Shown: positions 34,657-45,299, counted from the stretch's first letter. The stretch is 64,000 nucleotides of DNA from Bosea sp. (in: a-proteobacteria) (GCF_023953965.1 NZ_JAMLIX010000001.1:620001-684000), one strand, 5' to 3'. The notes: generated from the letters alone by a model not told the origin. Translations and numbers: made by a program.

Positions 34657-35434
34657 AAGCCCCGGCTTCGTCGCGATCGAGCGGGTCAGCCAGCGCTATG
34701 ACGCGACCGGCCCCGCCATCGTCGACGGCGTCGACTGGACGATCCCGCGCGGCGAGATCCATTGCCTGCTCGGCCGCAGCGGCTGCGGCAAGACCACGCT
34801 GCTCAAGCTCGCCGCCGGCCTGCTCATGCCGAGCGCGGGCACGATCCGCATCGGCGGCGAGGCGCTCTGCGGCCCGGGCCCCCGCGCCGGCTTCGTCTTC
34901 CAGACGCCGACGCTGCTCGACTGGCTCAGCGTCATCGACAACGTCCTGCTGCCGGTCTCGCTGAAGCGCCGCCCGTCCGGCGCCGACCGCCAGGCGGCGC
35001 TCGACCTGCTCGCCTGCGTCGGCTTGGCGGACTTCGCCGCACGCCGGCCGGCCGCGCTTTCGGGCGGCCAGCAGAGCCGCGTCGCCGTCGCCCGCGCGCT
35101 GATCGGCAAGCCGGACCTGCTCCTGCTCGACGAGCCCTTCGCCGCGCTCGACGCCCTGACGCGCGAGGAATTGCAGGACGACCTGCTGCGGCTCTGCGCG
35201 CAGGGCGGCACCACCGCCCTCTTCGTCACCCACGACATCGGCGAGGCCGTCTATCTCGCCGACACGGTCGCGGTGATGTCGGCAGGCCGGCTGACGCATA
35301 CACGCCGGATCACGCTCGCCCGGCCGCGCCATCGCGACATGCGCTATGCGCCCGCCTTCACCGCCGCCTGCCGGGCCCTGCGCGACGCCATGGAGGGCGA
35401 GGCCGGCACGCTCGGCCGGAGGCCGGCGGCATGA
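34646..35434 (+). CDS. ABC transporter ATP-binding protein (ThiZ-like)
   Basis: ATG 34646 (MSTESPGFVAIERV) gives 262 residues; a TTG at 34637 is also possible. Walker A GRSGCGKTT (43-51), signature LSGGQQS (138-144), Walker B LLLLDEP (158-164) and a switch histidine in FVTHDIGEA are all intact. It belongs to the SsuB/TauB/ThiZ group. Overlaps with luxC-like (11 bases) and permease (4 bases) show one transcript under the TPP riboswitch, pointing to import of a thiamin precursor or breakdown product. Confidence 0.92.
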   Translation: MSTESPGFVAIERVSQRYDATGPAIVDGVDWTIPRGEIHCLLGRSGCGKTTLLKLAAGLLMPSAGTIRIGGEALCGPGPRAGFVFQTPTLLDWLSVIDNVLLPVSLKRRPSGADRQAALDLLACVGLADFAARRPAALSGGQQSRVAVARALIGKPDLLLLDEPFAALDALTREELQDDLLRLCAQGGTTALFVTHDIGEAVYLADTVAVMSAGRLTHTRRITLARPRHRDMRYAPAFTAACRALRDAMEGEAGTLGRRPAA

Positions 35435-36180
35435 GCGCGCGCCTGCCTTCCCTCTTCCTGCTCCTCGCCCTGCTCGCCCTCTGGGAAGCCTGGTGCCGGC
35501 TCGGCGGCGTTCCGGCCCTCGTCCTGCCGCCGCCCTCGGCCGTGCTGGCGACGCTGTGGAGCGAGGTCTCCACCGGAAGGCTCTGGCCGCATCTCGCCAT
35601 CACCGCCGCCGAGATGACGCTGGGTCTCGGGATCGGCGCCGCGGTCGGGCTCGGCGTCGGCATCCTGCTGGCGGAGCTGCCGGCGCTCGGCCGGCTCCTG
35701 CGCCCCTATGTGTTGGCGAGCCAGCTCGTGCCCAAGCTCGCGCTCGGACCGCTCTTCATCATCTGGTTCGGCTTCGGCATGACGCCGACCGTCGTCATCA
35801 CCGCGCTGATCTGCTTCTTCCCGGTGATGGAGACCACGCTGACCGGCGTCGGTGAGGTCGATCCGGCGAGACGCGAACTCTTCCGCATGCTGGGCGCAGG
35901 CCGCCTCCAGACCCTGCTGCGGCTGAAGCTGCCAGCGGCGCTACCCGTCATCATGGCGGGCCTGCGCGTCGCCGTCGTGCTCGCGCTCGTCGGCGCGGTG
36001 GTCGGCGAGTTCATCGGCGGGCGCAGCGGGCTCGGCGCCTCGATCATCGCGGCGCAGAGCGTGATGGATTCCGGCCTGATCTTCGCCCTCTTCATCGTCA
36101 TCACCGCTCTGGGGATGCTGCTCTACGAGGCCGTGCGCCTGATCGAGCGCCGCGTCCTGCACCGCTTCTCGAAAGGCTAG
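35431..36180 (+). CDS. ABC transporter permease (ThiX-like)
   Basis: ATG 35431 overlaps the ATPase stop as ATGA; 249 residues, about six membrane segments. The EAA-type loop is near RRELFRMLGAGRLQTLLRLK. Motifs QLVPKLALGPLFIIWFGFG and VGAVVGEFIGG are typical of SsuC/ThiX permeases. Five bases separate it from the binding-protein gene. Confidence 0.92.
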   Translation: MSARLPSLFLLLALLALWEAWCRLGGVPALVLPPPSAVLATLWSEVSTGRLWPHLAITAAEMTLGLGIGAAVGLGVGILLAELPALGRLLRPYVLASQLVPKLALGPLFIIWFGFGMTPTVVITALICFFPVMETTLTGVGEVDPARRELFRMLGAGRLQTLLRLKLPAALPVIMAGLRVAVVLALVGAVVGEFIGGRSGLGASIIAAQSVMDSGLIFALFIVITALGMLLYEAVRLIERRVLHRFSKG

Positions 36181-36185
36181 ACCCC

Positions 36186-37175
36186 ATGTCCGCGCTCCGC
36201 ACCCTCCTCATCCTCGCCCTGTCATGGCTCGCCGCCCCGGCCTCTGCGCAAGCCCCCGACAAGGTCGCCGTCGCCGGCTGGAGCCAGCCGATCAGCGAGA
36301 TCACCAACCTCTTGGCCGAGCCGGACAAGGGCTTCTTCAAGGCGAAGGGCATCGCGCTCGACTACCTGCCCGGCAATGGCGGCGGCGCGGCGCTCCAGAC
36401 CCTGATCGCCGGCCAGGCCGACATCGCCTTCACCGACCCGGCCGCGCTCTATCTCGCCCTCGACAAGGGCGAGAAGCTCGTCGCGATCTACAACATCTAT
36501 CCGCAGAACGTCTTCAACGTCGTCGCGCGCGCGGGCAGCGGCATCCGCACCGCCGCCGATCTCAAGGGCAAGCGCATCGGCGTCTACAGCCTCGCCAGCG
36601 GCACCTACCAGAACCTGCTCGTGCTGCTGCATCAGGTCGGGCTCGGCGAGAAGGACGTGGAGATCCAGCCCACCGGCCTGCTCAACTTCGGGCCGCTGAT
36701 GCAGGGCGCCGTCGACGCCACCGCCGCGACCGATACCGGCCTGCTCGTCGCCCGCGCCAAGGGCCTTGGCGAAGCCACCGTCATCGAGGTCCGCGACCAG
36801 CTCAACCTGCCGAGCGACATCTTCGTGGTGAAGGAAGCCTATTACGAGCAGAACAAGCCGCTGCTGAAGCGCTTCCTCGCCGCCTATCGCGATTCCGCCG
36901 CCTGGATGATCGCCAGCCCCGAGGAGGCCGCGCGCCTCGCCGTCACCCGCGCCATCAACGGGCGCGACGAGGCGGTCAATCTCGCGATCATCAGGCTGCG
37001 CAACGCGGCCAGCGTCTCGGCCACGACCGAGCGCGAGGGGCTCGGCCGGTTCGACCTCGAAGCCCTGCAGAAGGGCGCCGACAGCTTCCGCAGCCTCGGC
37101 CTGATCGCCCGCCGGCTCGACATGAAGGCTGTCGTGAAGAGCGACCTCATCCCGCAAAAGGACGGCGCGCCGTGA
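36186..37175 (+). CDS. NMT1/THI5-like substrate-binding protein (ThiY-like)
   Basis: The 329-residue protein has a signal peptide (SALRTLLILALSWLAAPASA, cut before QAPD). The mature domain shows LLAEPDKGFFKAKGIAL, GNGGGAALQTLIAG and ADIAFTDPAALYLAL of the NMT1/THI5 fold. ThiY-type members bind pyrimidine thiamin precursors such as formylaminopyrimidine. In a TPP-controlled operon a thiamin-related ligand is likely. Its stop overlaps the SDR start (GTGA). Confidence 0.9.
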   Translation: MSALRTLLILALSWLAAPASAQAPDKVAVAGWSQPISEITNLLAEPDKGFFKAKGIALDYLPGNGGGAALQTLIAGQADIAFTDPAALYLALDKGEKLVAIYNIYPQNVFNVVARAGSGIRTAADLKGKRIGVYSLASGTYQNLLVLLHQVGLGEKDVEIQPTGLLNFGPLMQGAVDATAATDTGLLVARAKGLGEATVIEVRDQLNLPSDIFVVKEAYYEQNKPLLKRFLAAYRDSAAWMIASPEEAARLAVTRAINGRDEAVNLAIIRLRNAASVSATTEREGLGRFDLEALQKGADSFRSLGLIARRLDMKAVVKSDLIPQKDGAP

Positions 37176-37939
37176 AATTTCGCGACCGGGCGATCCTCGT
37201 CACCGGCTCGAGCCGCGGCATCGGGGCTGCGATCGCGCGGGCCTTCGCCACTGAGGGCGGAATCGTCATCGTCAACTACCGGACGGACACAGGCGCAGCC
37301 GAGGCCGTCGCCGCCGAGTGCCGCGCGCTCGGTGGCGAGGCGCTGGCCATCGCCGCCGACGTCACCTGCCCCGACGCGGTCGCCGCCATGGCCGCGCGGA
37401 TTTCAGAGGAGGTCGGCCGGCTCGACGTCGTCGTCAACAACGCCTTCGCGCCCTATCGCTTCGATCCGGACAAGCGCGCCCGCTTCTGGGAGACGCCCTG
37501 GGAGTCTTACGGCCAGCAGTTCGAGGGCGCGGTCAAGGCGGCCTATACGGTCAGCCGCGCCATGCTGCCGCTGCTCCAGCGCCGCAGCGGCGCCGCGATC
37601 GTCAATATCGCCAGCGATCTGGTGACGCGCCCGAGCATTCCCTATCACGACTACACCACCGCGAAGGCCGCGCTCGTCGGCTTCAGCCGCAACCTCGCGG
37701 CCGAGCTCGGGCCGCTCGGCATCAGGGTGAACTCAGTCGCGCCGGGGCTGGTCTATCCGACACAGGCGAGCGCGGACACGCCCGAAGAGGTGCGCGAGAT
37801 GCTGAGCGCGCAGACGCCGCTGCGCCGCATCGCGACGCCGGAGGACGTGGCCGGGCCGGTCCTGTTCCTGGCGAGCGACTGGAGCCGCTTCGTCACGGGG
37901 CAGATCCTGCATGTCGATGGCGGGCTGGTGATGGCCTGA
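37172..37939 (+). CDS. Short-chain dehydrogenase/reductase (3-oxoacyl-ACP reductase-like)
   Basis: GTG 37172 gives 255 residues. The NADP-binding TGSSRGIG (11-18) and catalytic Ser148, Tyr161 and Lys165 (YTTAK) are intact, with the C-terminal DGGLVMA end typical of FabG-like SDRs. Here it is the last gene of the TPP-riboswitch operon. The likely role is reduction of the aldehyde made by the LuxE/LuxC pair to an alcohol, or the reverse step. It is not near fatty-acid synthesis genes, so a FabG role is less likely. Confidence 0.88.
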   Translation: MKFRDRAILVTGSSRGIGAAIARAFATEGGIVIVNYRTDTGAAEAVAAECRALGGEALAIAADVTCPDAVAAMAARISEEVGRLDVVVNNAFAPYRFDPDKRARFWETPWESYGQQFEGAVKAAYTVSRAMLPLLQRRSGAAIVNIASDLVTRPSIPYHDYTTAKAALVGFSRNLAAELGPLGIRVNSVAPGLVYPTQASADTPEEVREMLSAQTPLRRIATPEDVAGPVLFLASDWSRFVTGQILHVDGGLVMA

Positions 37940-37946
37940 CGAAAAA

Positions 37947-37969
37947 CCCCGCCGGCGAGGCCGGCGGGG
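37947..37969 (-). terminator. Rho-independent terminator of katG (possibly two-way)
   Basis: CCCCGCCGGC (37947-37956), loop GAG, GCCGGCGGGG (37960-37969) is a perfect 10-bp stem. On the minus strand it is followed by TTTTT, as expected for a terminator of the leftward katG gene. The plus strand lacks a T-run but the stem also ends the six-gene TPP operon region. Confidence 0.85.
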
Positions 37970-37998
37970 CAAGCTTGCGGAACCGGTTTCGGATCGCC

Positions 37999-40164
<2,166 letters not shown>

Positions 40165-40319
40165 GACTTTCCCCCTTCGGAAACCTGCTGAAACCGGATG
40201 CCTCCAGGGCATCCCCCATCGTCGCGAACGAAGGTCGCGCCGCTCGATTGGAAACCTTCTAGGCAATCACCATCATAAAGAGAACTTGAATTTTCAAATC
40301 AGAGTGATAATTTTTTCAA
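40165..40319. promoter_or_regulatory. katG-oxyR divergent promoter region
   Basis: This AT-rich 155-base region has a GATTG-N13-CAATC inverted repeat (40246-40268) and a TTGAA-TT-TTCAA dyad (40286-40297). OxyR tetramers bind long dyads in such spacers, so both are candidates. I cannot assign start sites. Confidence 0.5.
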
Positions 40320-41252
40320 ATGATAACAATCCGGCACCTGCGCTATTTCGCGGCGCTGGCACAGCACCGGCATTTCGGCCGCGCCGCCGATGCCTGCGCG
40401 ATCAGCCAGCCCGCTCTGTCCTTGCAGATCAAGGATCTGGAGGAGCAGCTCGGCGCGCAGCTGGTCGAGCGCGACCACCGGCAGCTCCACCTCACGAGCC
40501 TCGGCGAGGCCTTTGCCGACAGGGCGCAGCAGATCGTGCGCTCGGTGGACGAGCTGATGGATCTGGCGCGGGCGTCGGGCCCGTCGCTCACCGGGCGGCT
40601 GCGCATCGGCATGATCCCGACGGTCGCGCCCTATCTGCTGCCGGCGGTGATCCGGCGGCTGAGCGAGCGTTTCCCGGCGGTCGAGCTGCGTCCGCGCGAG
40701 GCGGTGACCGGCAAGCTGACGGAGGACCTGATCAATGGCGGCCTCGACGTCGCGGTCATGGCGCTGCCGACATCGCAGCCCGCGCTGCAGGAACACCCCC
40801 TTTTCGACGAGGAGTTCGTCCTGGTCCGGCCGCTCACCGACCGGCACAGGCCGCCGCCGGGCGCCGAGAGCCTCAGCGCGATGCGGCTCCTGCTGCTCGA
40901 GGAAGGCCATTGCTTCCGCGACCAGGCGCTCGCCTTCTGCAAGATGAGCCCCGGCCTGTCGCAGGACCCGATGGAGGGCTCTTCGCTGGCGACGCTGGTG
41001 CGCATGGTCGGCGCCGGCATGGGCGTGACGCTGATCCCGGAGATGGCGGTCAAGGCGGAAACCGCGGCCGTGGAGGTCGACATCGCCCGGCTCGCGGCAC
41101 CGCGCCCGTCGCGCCGCATCGGCCTGGTCTGGCGCAGGACGAATCCGCTCGCCGAGCATTTCGTCGCGCTCAGCGAGATCATCGGCCAGGAGCACGACGC
41201 CCTGCGCGACGGCCGCGCCTCAGGCGAGGAAGAAGGCGGCCGCCATCCCTAG
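40320..41252 (+). CDS. oxyR: Hydrogen peroxide-inducible regulator OxyR
   Basis: This 310-residue LysR protein has the helix-turn-helix HFGRAADACAISQPALSLQI. The peroxide-sensing pair is C198 and C207 in EEGHCFRDQALAFC. The spacing of eight residues between them and the surrounding GHC-RDQA-FC pattern match OxyR of E. coli (C199/C208). It activates katG on oxidation. Its last 33 bases overlap the end of the convergent TauE/SafE gene. Confidence 0.95.
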   Translation: MITIRHLRYFAALAQHRHFGRAADACAISQPALSLQIKDLEEQLGAQLVERDHRQLHLTSLGEAFADRAQQIVRSVDELMDLARASGPSLTGRLRIGMIPTVAPYLLPAVIRRLSERFPAVELRPREAVTGKLTEDLINGGLDVAVMALPTSQPALQEHPLFDEEFVLVRPLTDRHRPPPGAESLSAMRLLLLEEGHCFRDQALAFCKMSPGLSQDPMEGSSLATLVRMVGAGMGVTLIPEMAVKAETAAVEVDIARLAAPRPSRRIGLVWRRTNPLAEHFVALSEIIGQEHDALRDGRASGEEEGGRHP

Positions 41253-41966
41253 CCCGACGAGCGTGATGAAGATGCGCAGCGCCAGCATGTTGGTGATGCG
41301 CCGCGCCAGCTGCGCCCCGATGAAGCCGCCGAGCGCGCAGGACACCCCGAGCACGAGGGCGGAGCGCCACTCGATCAGCCCGGCGGCGGCATAGGTCGCG
41401 ACCGAGACGGTCGACAGGACCGCCGACATCAGGCTCTTCAGCCCGTTCATCTCGTGCAGGTCGGTGAGGCCGACGAAGCCGAAGGCGGCGAGCAGCATGA
41501 TCCCGAGGCCGCCGTTGAAATAGCCGCCATAGATCGACACGGCGAGCAACAGCAGCAACGCCGGCAGCATCGGCAGGCCGCCGCCCTGCCGCAACACGCG
41601 CTGCACCAAAGCGGGGCCGGCGGCGAAGACCACGGTCGCCCCCAGCAGCAGCCAGGGCACCAGCGCCGAGAACGTCTCCTTCGGCGTCACCAGCAGCAGG
41701 AGCGCGCCGAGAAGCCCGCCGAGCGCGGCCATCGCGATCGTCCAGCCCATGCCGATCGGGCCACCCGCACGGATATCCTTCCGGAAGCCCCAGGCGCTGC
41801 CGACATAGCCGGGCAGCGCCGCGAGCGTCGCGGTGGCGTTGGCCGTGATCGGCGGCACGCCGATCCAGACCAGCGCCGGGAAGGACAGGAAGGTGCCGCC
41901 TCCGGCAACGGCATTCAGCGCTCCGGCTGCCAGACCCGCGACGACGAGAACGATGTTCGATTCCAT
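41220..41966 (-). CDS. Sulfite exporter TauE/SafE family permease
   Basis: The 248-residue polytopic protein has about eight hydrophobic segments and the family repeat: early GLAAGALNAVAGGGTFLSFP and later GGYFNGGLGIMLLAAFGF. Family members export organosulfonates or sulfite-like anions. The 3' end overlaps the oxyR 3' end by 33 bases. It is not obviously part of an operon. Confidence 0.88.
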   Translation of the reverse strand: MESNIVLVVAGLAAGALNAVAGGGTFLSFPALVWIGVPPITANATATLAALPGYVGSAWGFRKDIRAGGPIGMGWTIAMAALGGLLGALLLLVTPKETFSALVPWLLLGATVVFAAGPALVQRVLRQGGGLPMLPALLLLLAVSIYGGYFNGGLGIMLLAAFGFVGLTDLHEMNGLKSLMSAVLSTVSVATYAAAGLIEWRSALVLGVSCALGGFIGAQLARRITNMLALRIFITLVGLGMAAAFFLA

Positions 41967-42077
41967 GAGACCACCCGAGCCGGGCCTCGATTGCGGCCCG
42001 GCCCGCCATATGCCTCATCGGGCATGCCGTGGCGAGGCCGCCCGGCGTTCGTCGTCATCCTCGATAACCGGAACCCT

Positions 42078-43343
42078 TCAGGCGGCCTCTATGGCGAGCC
42101 CATCCACCAGCGTGGCGAGCTTGCGCGCCTTCACCTGGATATTCTGGTTGTTGGTGTCGATCTCCTTCAGGTTCTCGGTGATCGTCGTCTGGAACGCTTC
42201 CAGGTCGTCGATCAGCTCGTTCAACCCGTCCTTGACGACGGCCAGGCGCGCGCTCTCCATCTTGCCCATGATCCGCGTCACCTCGAGGCCGGCGGCGAGG
42301 CGCTTCATCTCGGCACAGTCGCGCCGGAAGCTCCCGGCCCGATCGTTGATGGCGGCGAGGCCATCGATCGTCTTCTCGCGATAATGGCTCCGCTGGGCTT
42401 CGAGAAGCCGCATTTCCGCGTCGCGATCTCCCCCGCCGGCATCCTGCGACAGCGCGATCTCCCGGCGGAACTGCTCCTCCGCCTCACGCTGGATCGTCGC
42501 GGTGCAGAGCAGGAACAGCCCGTCGTTGATCGTCTTGAGCACGCTCGCAGCCGACGCGATGAAGCGATCCATGTTGTTCCGGATCTCGGTCGAAATCAGG
42601 TTGTAGTTGCTGGAGATGGTGTCGATGACCGTTCCGGACTGGCCGAGATGGGCGGCCTGGACGCGCAGGTTGATCGGCACGTATTCGCTGCGGGCATAAG
42701 CCTCGAAGATCAGATCGGCCTGCTTCAGGAGCGATTTCGCCGCCGTCAGCAACTCGTCGAAACAGGCGATCGCGGCATCCGGCCGACGGCCCAGGCGCTG
42801 ATCGCGCGCGGCGATCTCCTGGCTCAAGGCCGCGGCCATGAAGGAAGCGTAGTCATCGAAGCCGAGGGCGGAAAGCCGCCGCGACAGGACTTCGACGCCG
42901 GCCTTGGCGCCGGCCTTGCTGTCGGGGACCGCCGCGAGCAGCGACGCGTATTCCTGGACGATTGCCGTAAAGATCGGGCTGCTGGGTTTCAACCGCACCG
43001 AGAGATAGCCGCCCTCGATCGGCGTCACGATCGCGAAGACCCAATAATAGCGGCCATCCTTCGCCCGGTTCTTCACATAGGCGCCGACCGGCTCGCCGCG
43101 CTTGATCATGTCCCAGAGCAGCCAGAACACGGCTTTCGGCATATCGGGGTGCCGGATGACATTGTGCGGCTTCTGGAAGAGCTCGTTCCAGTCATAGATG
43201 CTGACCCGTTGGAACACCGTGTTGCCAGCCTGGATGACACCGCGCCAATCGGTCCGCGAGAAGAACAGCTCCTCGAATGCGAAGGGAACCTCGGCATCGA
43301 CGACCGGCAGCTTCGGGCGCGTCCCGACGTTTTCTGTATCCAT
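42078..43343 (-). CDS. PAS-domain protein with C-terminal helical domain (Aer-like sensor without MCP tip)
   Basis: ATG 43343 (MDTENVGTRPKL) follows GGGGGGCGGAGC and gives 421 residues. An Aer-type PAS domain spans about 15-125 (FSRTDWRGVIQAGNTVFQRV, NVIRHPDMPKAVFWLLW, GYYWVFAIVTPI-like). The rest is mainly alpha-helical and coiled-coil-prone (about 180-421). I cannot find the conserved methyl-accepting hairpin tip of chemoreceptors. It may sense redox or oxygen and bind partners through the helical part. No partner genes adjoin it. Confidence 0.72.
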   Translation of the reverse strand: MDTENVGTRPKLPVVDAEVPFAFEELFFSRTDWRGVIQAGNTVFQRVSIYDWNELFQKPHNVIRHPDMPKAVFWLLWDMIKRGEPVGAYVKNRAKDGRYYWVFAIVTPIEGGYLSVRLKPSSPIFTAIVQEYASLLAAVPDSKAGAKAGVEVLSRRLSALGFDDYASFMAAALSQEIAARDQRLGRRPDAAIACFDELLTAAKSLLKQADLIFEAYARSEYVPINLRVQAAHLGQSGTVIDTISSNYNLISTEIRNNMDRFIASAASVLKTINDGLFLLCTATIQREAEEQFRREIALSQDAGGGDRDAEMRLLEAQRSHYREKTIDGLAAINDRAGSFRRDCAEMKRLAAGLEVTRIMGKMESARLAVVKDGLNELIDDLEAFQTTITENLKEIDTNNQNIQVKARKLATLVDGLAIEAA

Positions 43344-43665
43344 GCTCCGCCCCCCTGGACAGAGCAGCCCGGGGAGCGACGCAGGAAAACGCATCGCCAG
43401 GAACCGAATCGCTCTGGTTTCGTAATGGGAAGCTAGATGCGCCGCCGCGGATTATGGTGTATTTACAGGATTGCGCCGTTGATAATTAACGTTGTATAAA
43501 CAATAATTACCATTGCTTAAGAATGATCTGCGCGTCGCAATTTTTGGCGCCGCATCGGCCGGGCCAGCATTGCCTCGGCCGCCACCACCGACCCATGACC
43601 GAACATGCGAAAGGGCGCCCGGACCGGGCGCCCTCTCGATCGTCGTTGTGCCTGTCGGCTCTGCC
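43344..43665. other. 322-base gap between PAS gene and nirK, AT-rich in its middle
   Basis: The part near 43441-43545 is much lower in GC than the surroundings and contains a TTGT-ATAA-ACAA dyad (43492-43503). It probably includes the promoter of the PAS gene, which is leftward. The right part holds the nirK terminator. I see no convincing gene. Confidence 0.55.
43612..43634 (-). terminator. Hairpin terminator after nirK
   Basis: AGGGCGCCCGG (43612-43622) and CCGGGCGCCCT (43624-43634) form an 11-bp perfect stem 31 bases after the nirK stop. On the minus strand a short T-run (TTT) follows. It probably ends the leftward nirK transcript. Confidence 0.7.
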
Positions 43666-45207
43666 TTACTGCTTGGCGGGGCCTTCATGCATGATGTCGT
43701 CGTTCTCCGGGCCGTCGACGTTGAGATAGCCGGCGAGGCCCCGCTCGGCGCGCGACAGCGCGTGATCGACGAGGACATACTGGCCGCCGCGGTCGATCTT
43801 GAAATCGACGATCGTCGCGCCGCCGGGCGGAACCGTGACGGTCTGCACATTGGTCAGCGGCGGCGAGGTCACGCTGCCGAAGGTGTAGACGCTGTCGAAG
43901 ATCTCCCCGATGACGTGGAACGACGAGGTGAAGTTCGGGCCGCCGACGCCGAAGTAGATGCGCACGGTCTCACCGGCATTGGCGTAGAGCGGATGCGTCT
44001 TGGTCAGCGAGCCGACGGCACCGTTGAAGACGAAATATTCCGGCTTCTCGGAGATCAGCTTGTCGTAATCCATCTCCTGCTCGCCCTTTCCGCCGAAGGC
44101 ATCGACGGTGTAGAGCTCGCCCTGCATCACGTAGAACTCGCGGTCGACGCGCGGCAGACCGCCTTCCGGCTCGACCAAGATCAGGCCGTACATGCCGCTG
44201 GTGATGTGGTGGGCGACGCTGGGCGTGGCGCAGTGATAGACATAGATGCCGGGCTTGAGCGCCTTGAAGGTGACGATGGTCTCCTTGCCGGGCTCGGTCT
44301 GCGTCGCATGGGCGCCGCCGCCGGGGCCGGTCGCCGCATGGAAGTCGACCGAGTGCATCATCACGCTGTTCTCGGGGTTCTTCAGATGAACCTGGACCGT
44401 GTCGCCGACCCGCACGCGCACGAACGGCCCCGGAACCTTGTGGTTGAAGGTCCAGTAGGTGTAGGTGGCGCCGTTGTTGAGCGTGCCGACGAGCTCCGCG
44501 GTCTCGAGATCGACCCGGACGACCCGGGGCGGCCGCTGGCCGATCGGGCCCGGCAGATCGGCCGGATCGCGGACGATGTCGGCGCCATCGGAGGCCGCTG
44601 CCTCACGCGAGCCGACCGAGACCTTGACCAGCCCCTCCATGCCGGCGGCACGGTGGCCGGCGATCGAGCAGAAATAGGCGAACTCGCCGGCCTTCTGCGC
44701 GGTGAACGAAAAGGTCGAGGAGGCGTTCTTGCCGACGACGATCGACGAGCGCGCGGCATATTGGTCGATCACGATGTCATGCTCGGCGCCCTCGCCGTTG
44801 ATCAGGTTGATCTGGATGAGCTCGCCCTCATGGACGTTGAGGTCCGGATTGACCTTGCCGTCGATGTCGCCGCCGACGCCGATATAGACCATGCGGCCGC
44901 CGGCGATGCCGGTCTTGAGCGTGAAGGTATGCGGCGTATGGTAGCTGGTGCCGGTGCTCGCGGTCGGGGTGCCCGGCCTTGCCGGAGCGGGCGCCGCCTG
45001 GGCAGGCGCTGCCTGAGCGGGAGCCGCCTGGGCGGGGGCGGGCGCCTGGGCGACCGGCGCCTTGGCGGGGGCCGGGGCGCGCGCGCCGTGCCCGCCATGC
45101 CCCTGCGCGAAGGCCGTCGCGATGCCGAACGACGCGATGATCGCCATCGTCGCCAAGCGCAGGCTGTTCCTGAAGCCCGGGCTTGCGTGTCGCGGTGTGC
45201 TTTTCAT
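43666..45207 (-). CDS. nirK: Copper nitrite reductase with extra N-terminal cupredoxin domain
   Basis: The 513-residue protein has a signal peptide (cut near AFA-QGH), an Ala/Pro-rich linker (about 42-82), then a cupredoxin domain (about 90-200) with a type 1 copper set H143, C180, H185, M190. The normal two-domain NirK follows (about 225-513). It holds the type 2 site (H285, D288 and H290 region; YHCATP with H325, C326), H334 and M339. It reduces nitrite to nitric oxide in the periplasm. Fusion of a third cupredoxin at the N-terminus is known from Hyphomicrobium NirK and may bring in electrons. An NnrR-type box lies 84 bases before the start. Confidence 0.95.
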   Translation of the reverse strand: MKSTPRHASPGFRNSLRLATMAIIASFGIATAFAQGHGGHGARAPAPAKAPVAQAPAPAQAAPAQAAPAQAAPAPARPGTPTASTGTSYHTPHTFTLKTGIAGGRMVYIGVGGDIDGKVNPDLNVHEGELIQINLINGEGAEHDIVIDQYAARSSIVVGKNASSTFSFTAQKAGEFAYFCSIAGHRAAGMEGLVKVSVGSREAAASDGADIVRDPADLPGPIGQRPPRVVRVDLETAELVGTLNNGATYTYWTFNHKVPGPFVRVRVGDTVQVHLKNPENSVMMHSVDFHAATGPGGGAHATQTEPGKETIVTFKALKPGIYVYHCATPSVAHHITSGMYGLILVEPEGGLPRVDREFYVMQGELYTVDAFGGKGEQEMDYDKLISEKPEYFVFNGAVGSLTKTHPLYANAGETVRIYFGVGGPNFTSSFHVIGEIFDSVYTFGSVTSPPLTNVQTVTVPPGGATIVDFKIDRGGQYVLVDHALSRAERGLAGYLNVDGPENDDIMHEGPAKQ

Positions 45208-45283
45208 GCCGATATCGTCTCCCTGACCATTTTTCCGAAAGCGGAGGTCCGAGGCCTTCTCTACAGCCGTCGGCCGGGCGTAA

Positions 45284-45299
45284 TTTGCGCTAGAGCAAA
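45284..45299. promoter_or_regulatory. NnrR/DNR-type box before nirK
   Basis: TTTGCGCTAGAGCAAA has the dyad TTTGC-N6-GCAAA. Its centre is about 84 bases before the nirK start. The same 16-bp dyad occurs before norC and the DUF2249 gene, so a shared Crp/Fnr regulator is likely (the one at 55920-56612). Confidence 0.8.

Noticed and set aside
36224..37939. Long open frame spanning the binding protein and the SDR gene
   Set aside because: The first two-thirds is the out-of-frame shadow of the binding-protein gene; the SDR starts at GTG 37172.
37172..37939. FabG of fatty-acid synthesis
   Set aside because: No acpP, fabD or fabF nearby; it is the sixth gene of a TPP-regulated operon, so a fatty-acid role is less likely.
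43441..43545. Low-GC stretch as a foreign insertion or small RNA gene
   Set aside because: It is only about 100 bases, without repeats at its ends or a terminator for a small RNA; a promoter region explains it better.
43666..45207. Multicopper oxidase or laccase
   Set aside because: The HSVDFHAATGPGG, YHCATP and later FHVIGEIFD motifs match copper nitrite reductase, and an NnrR-type box precedes the gene.
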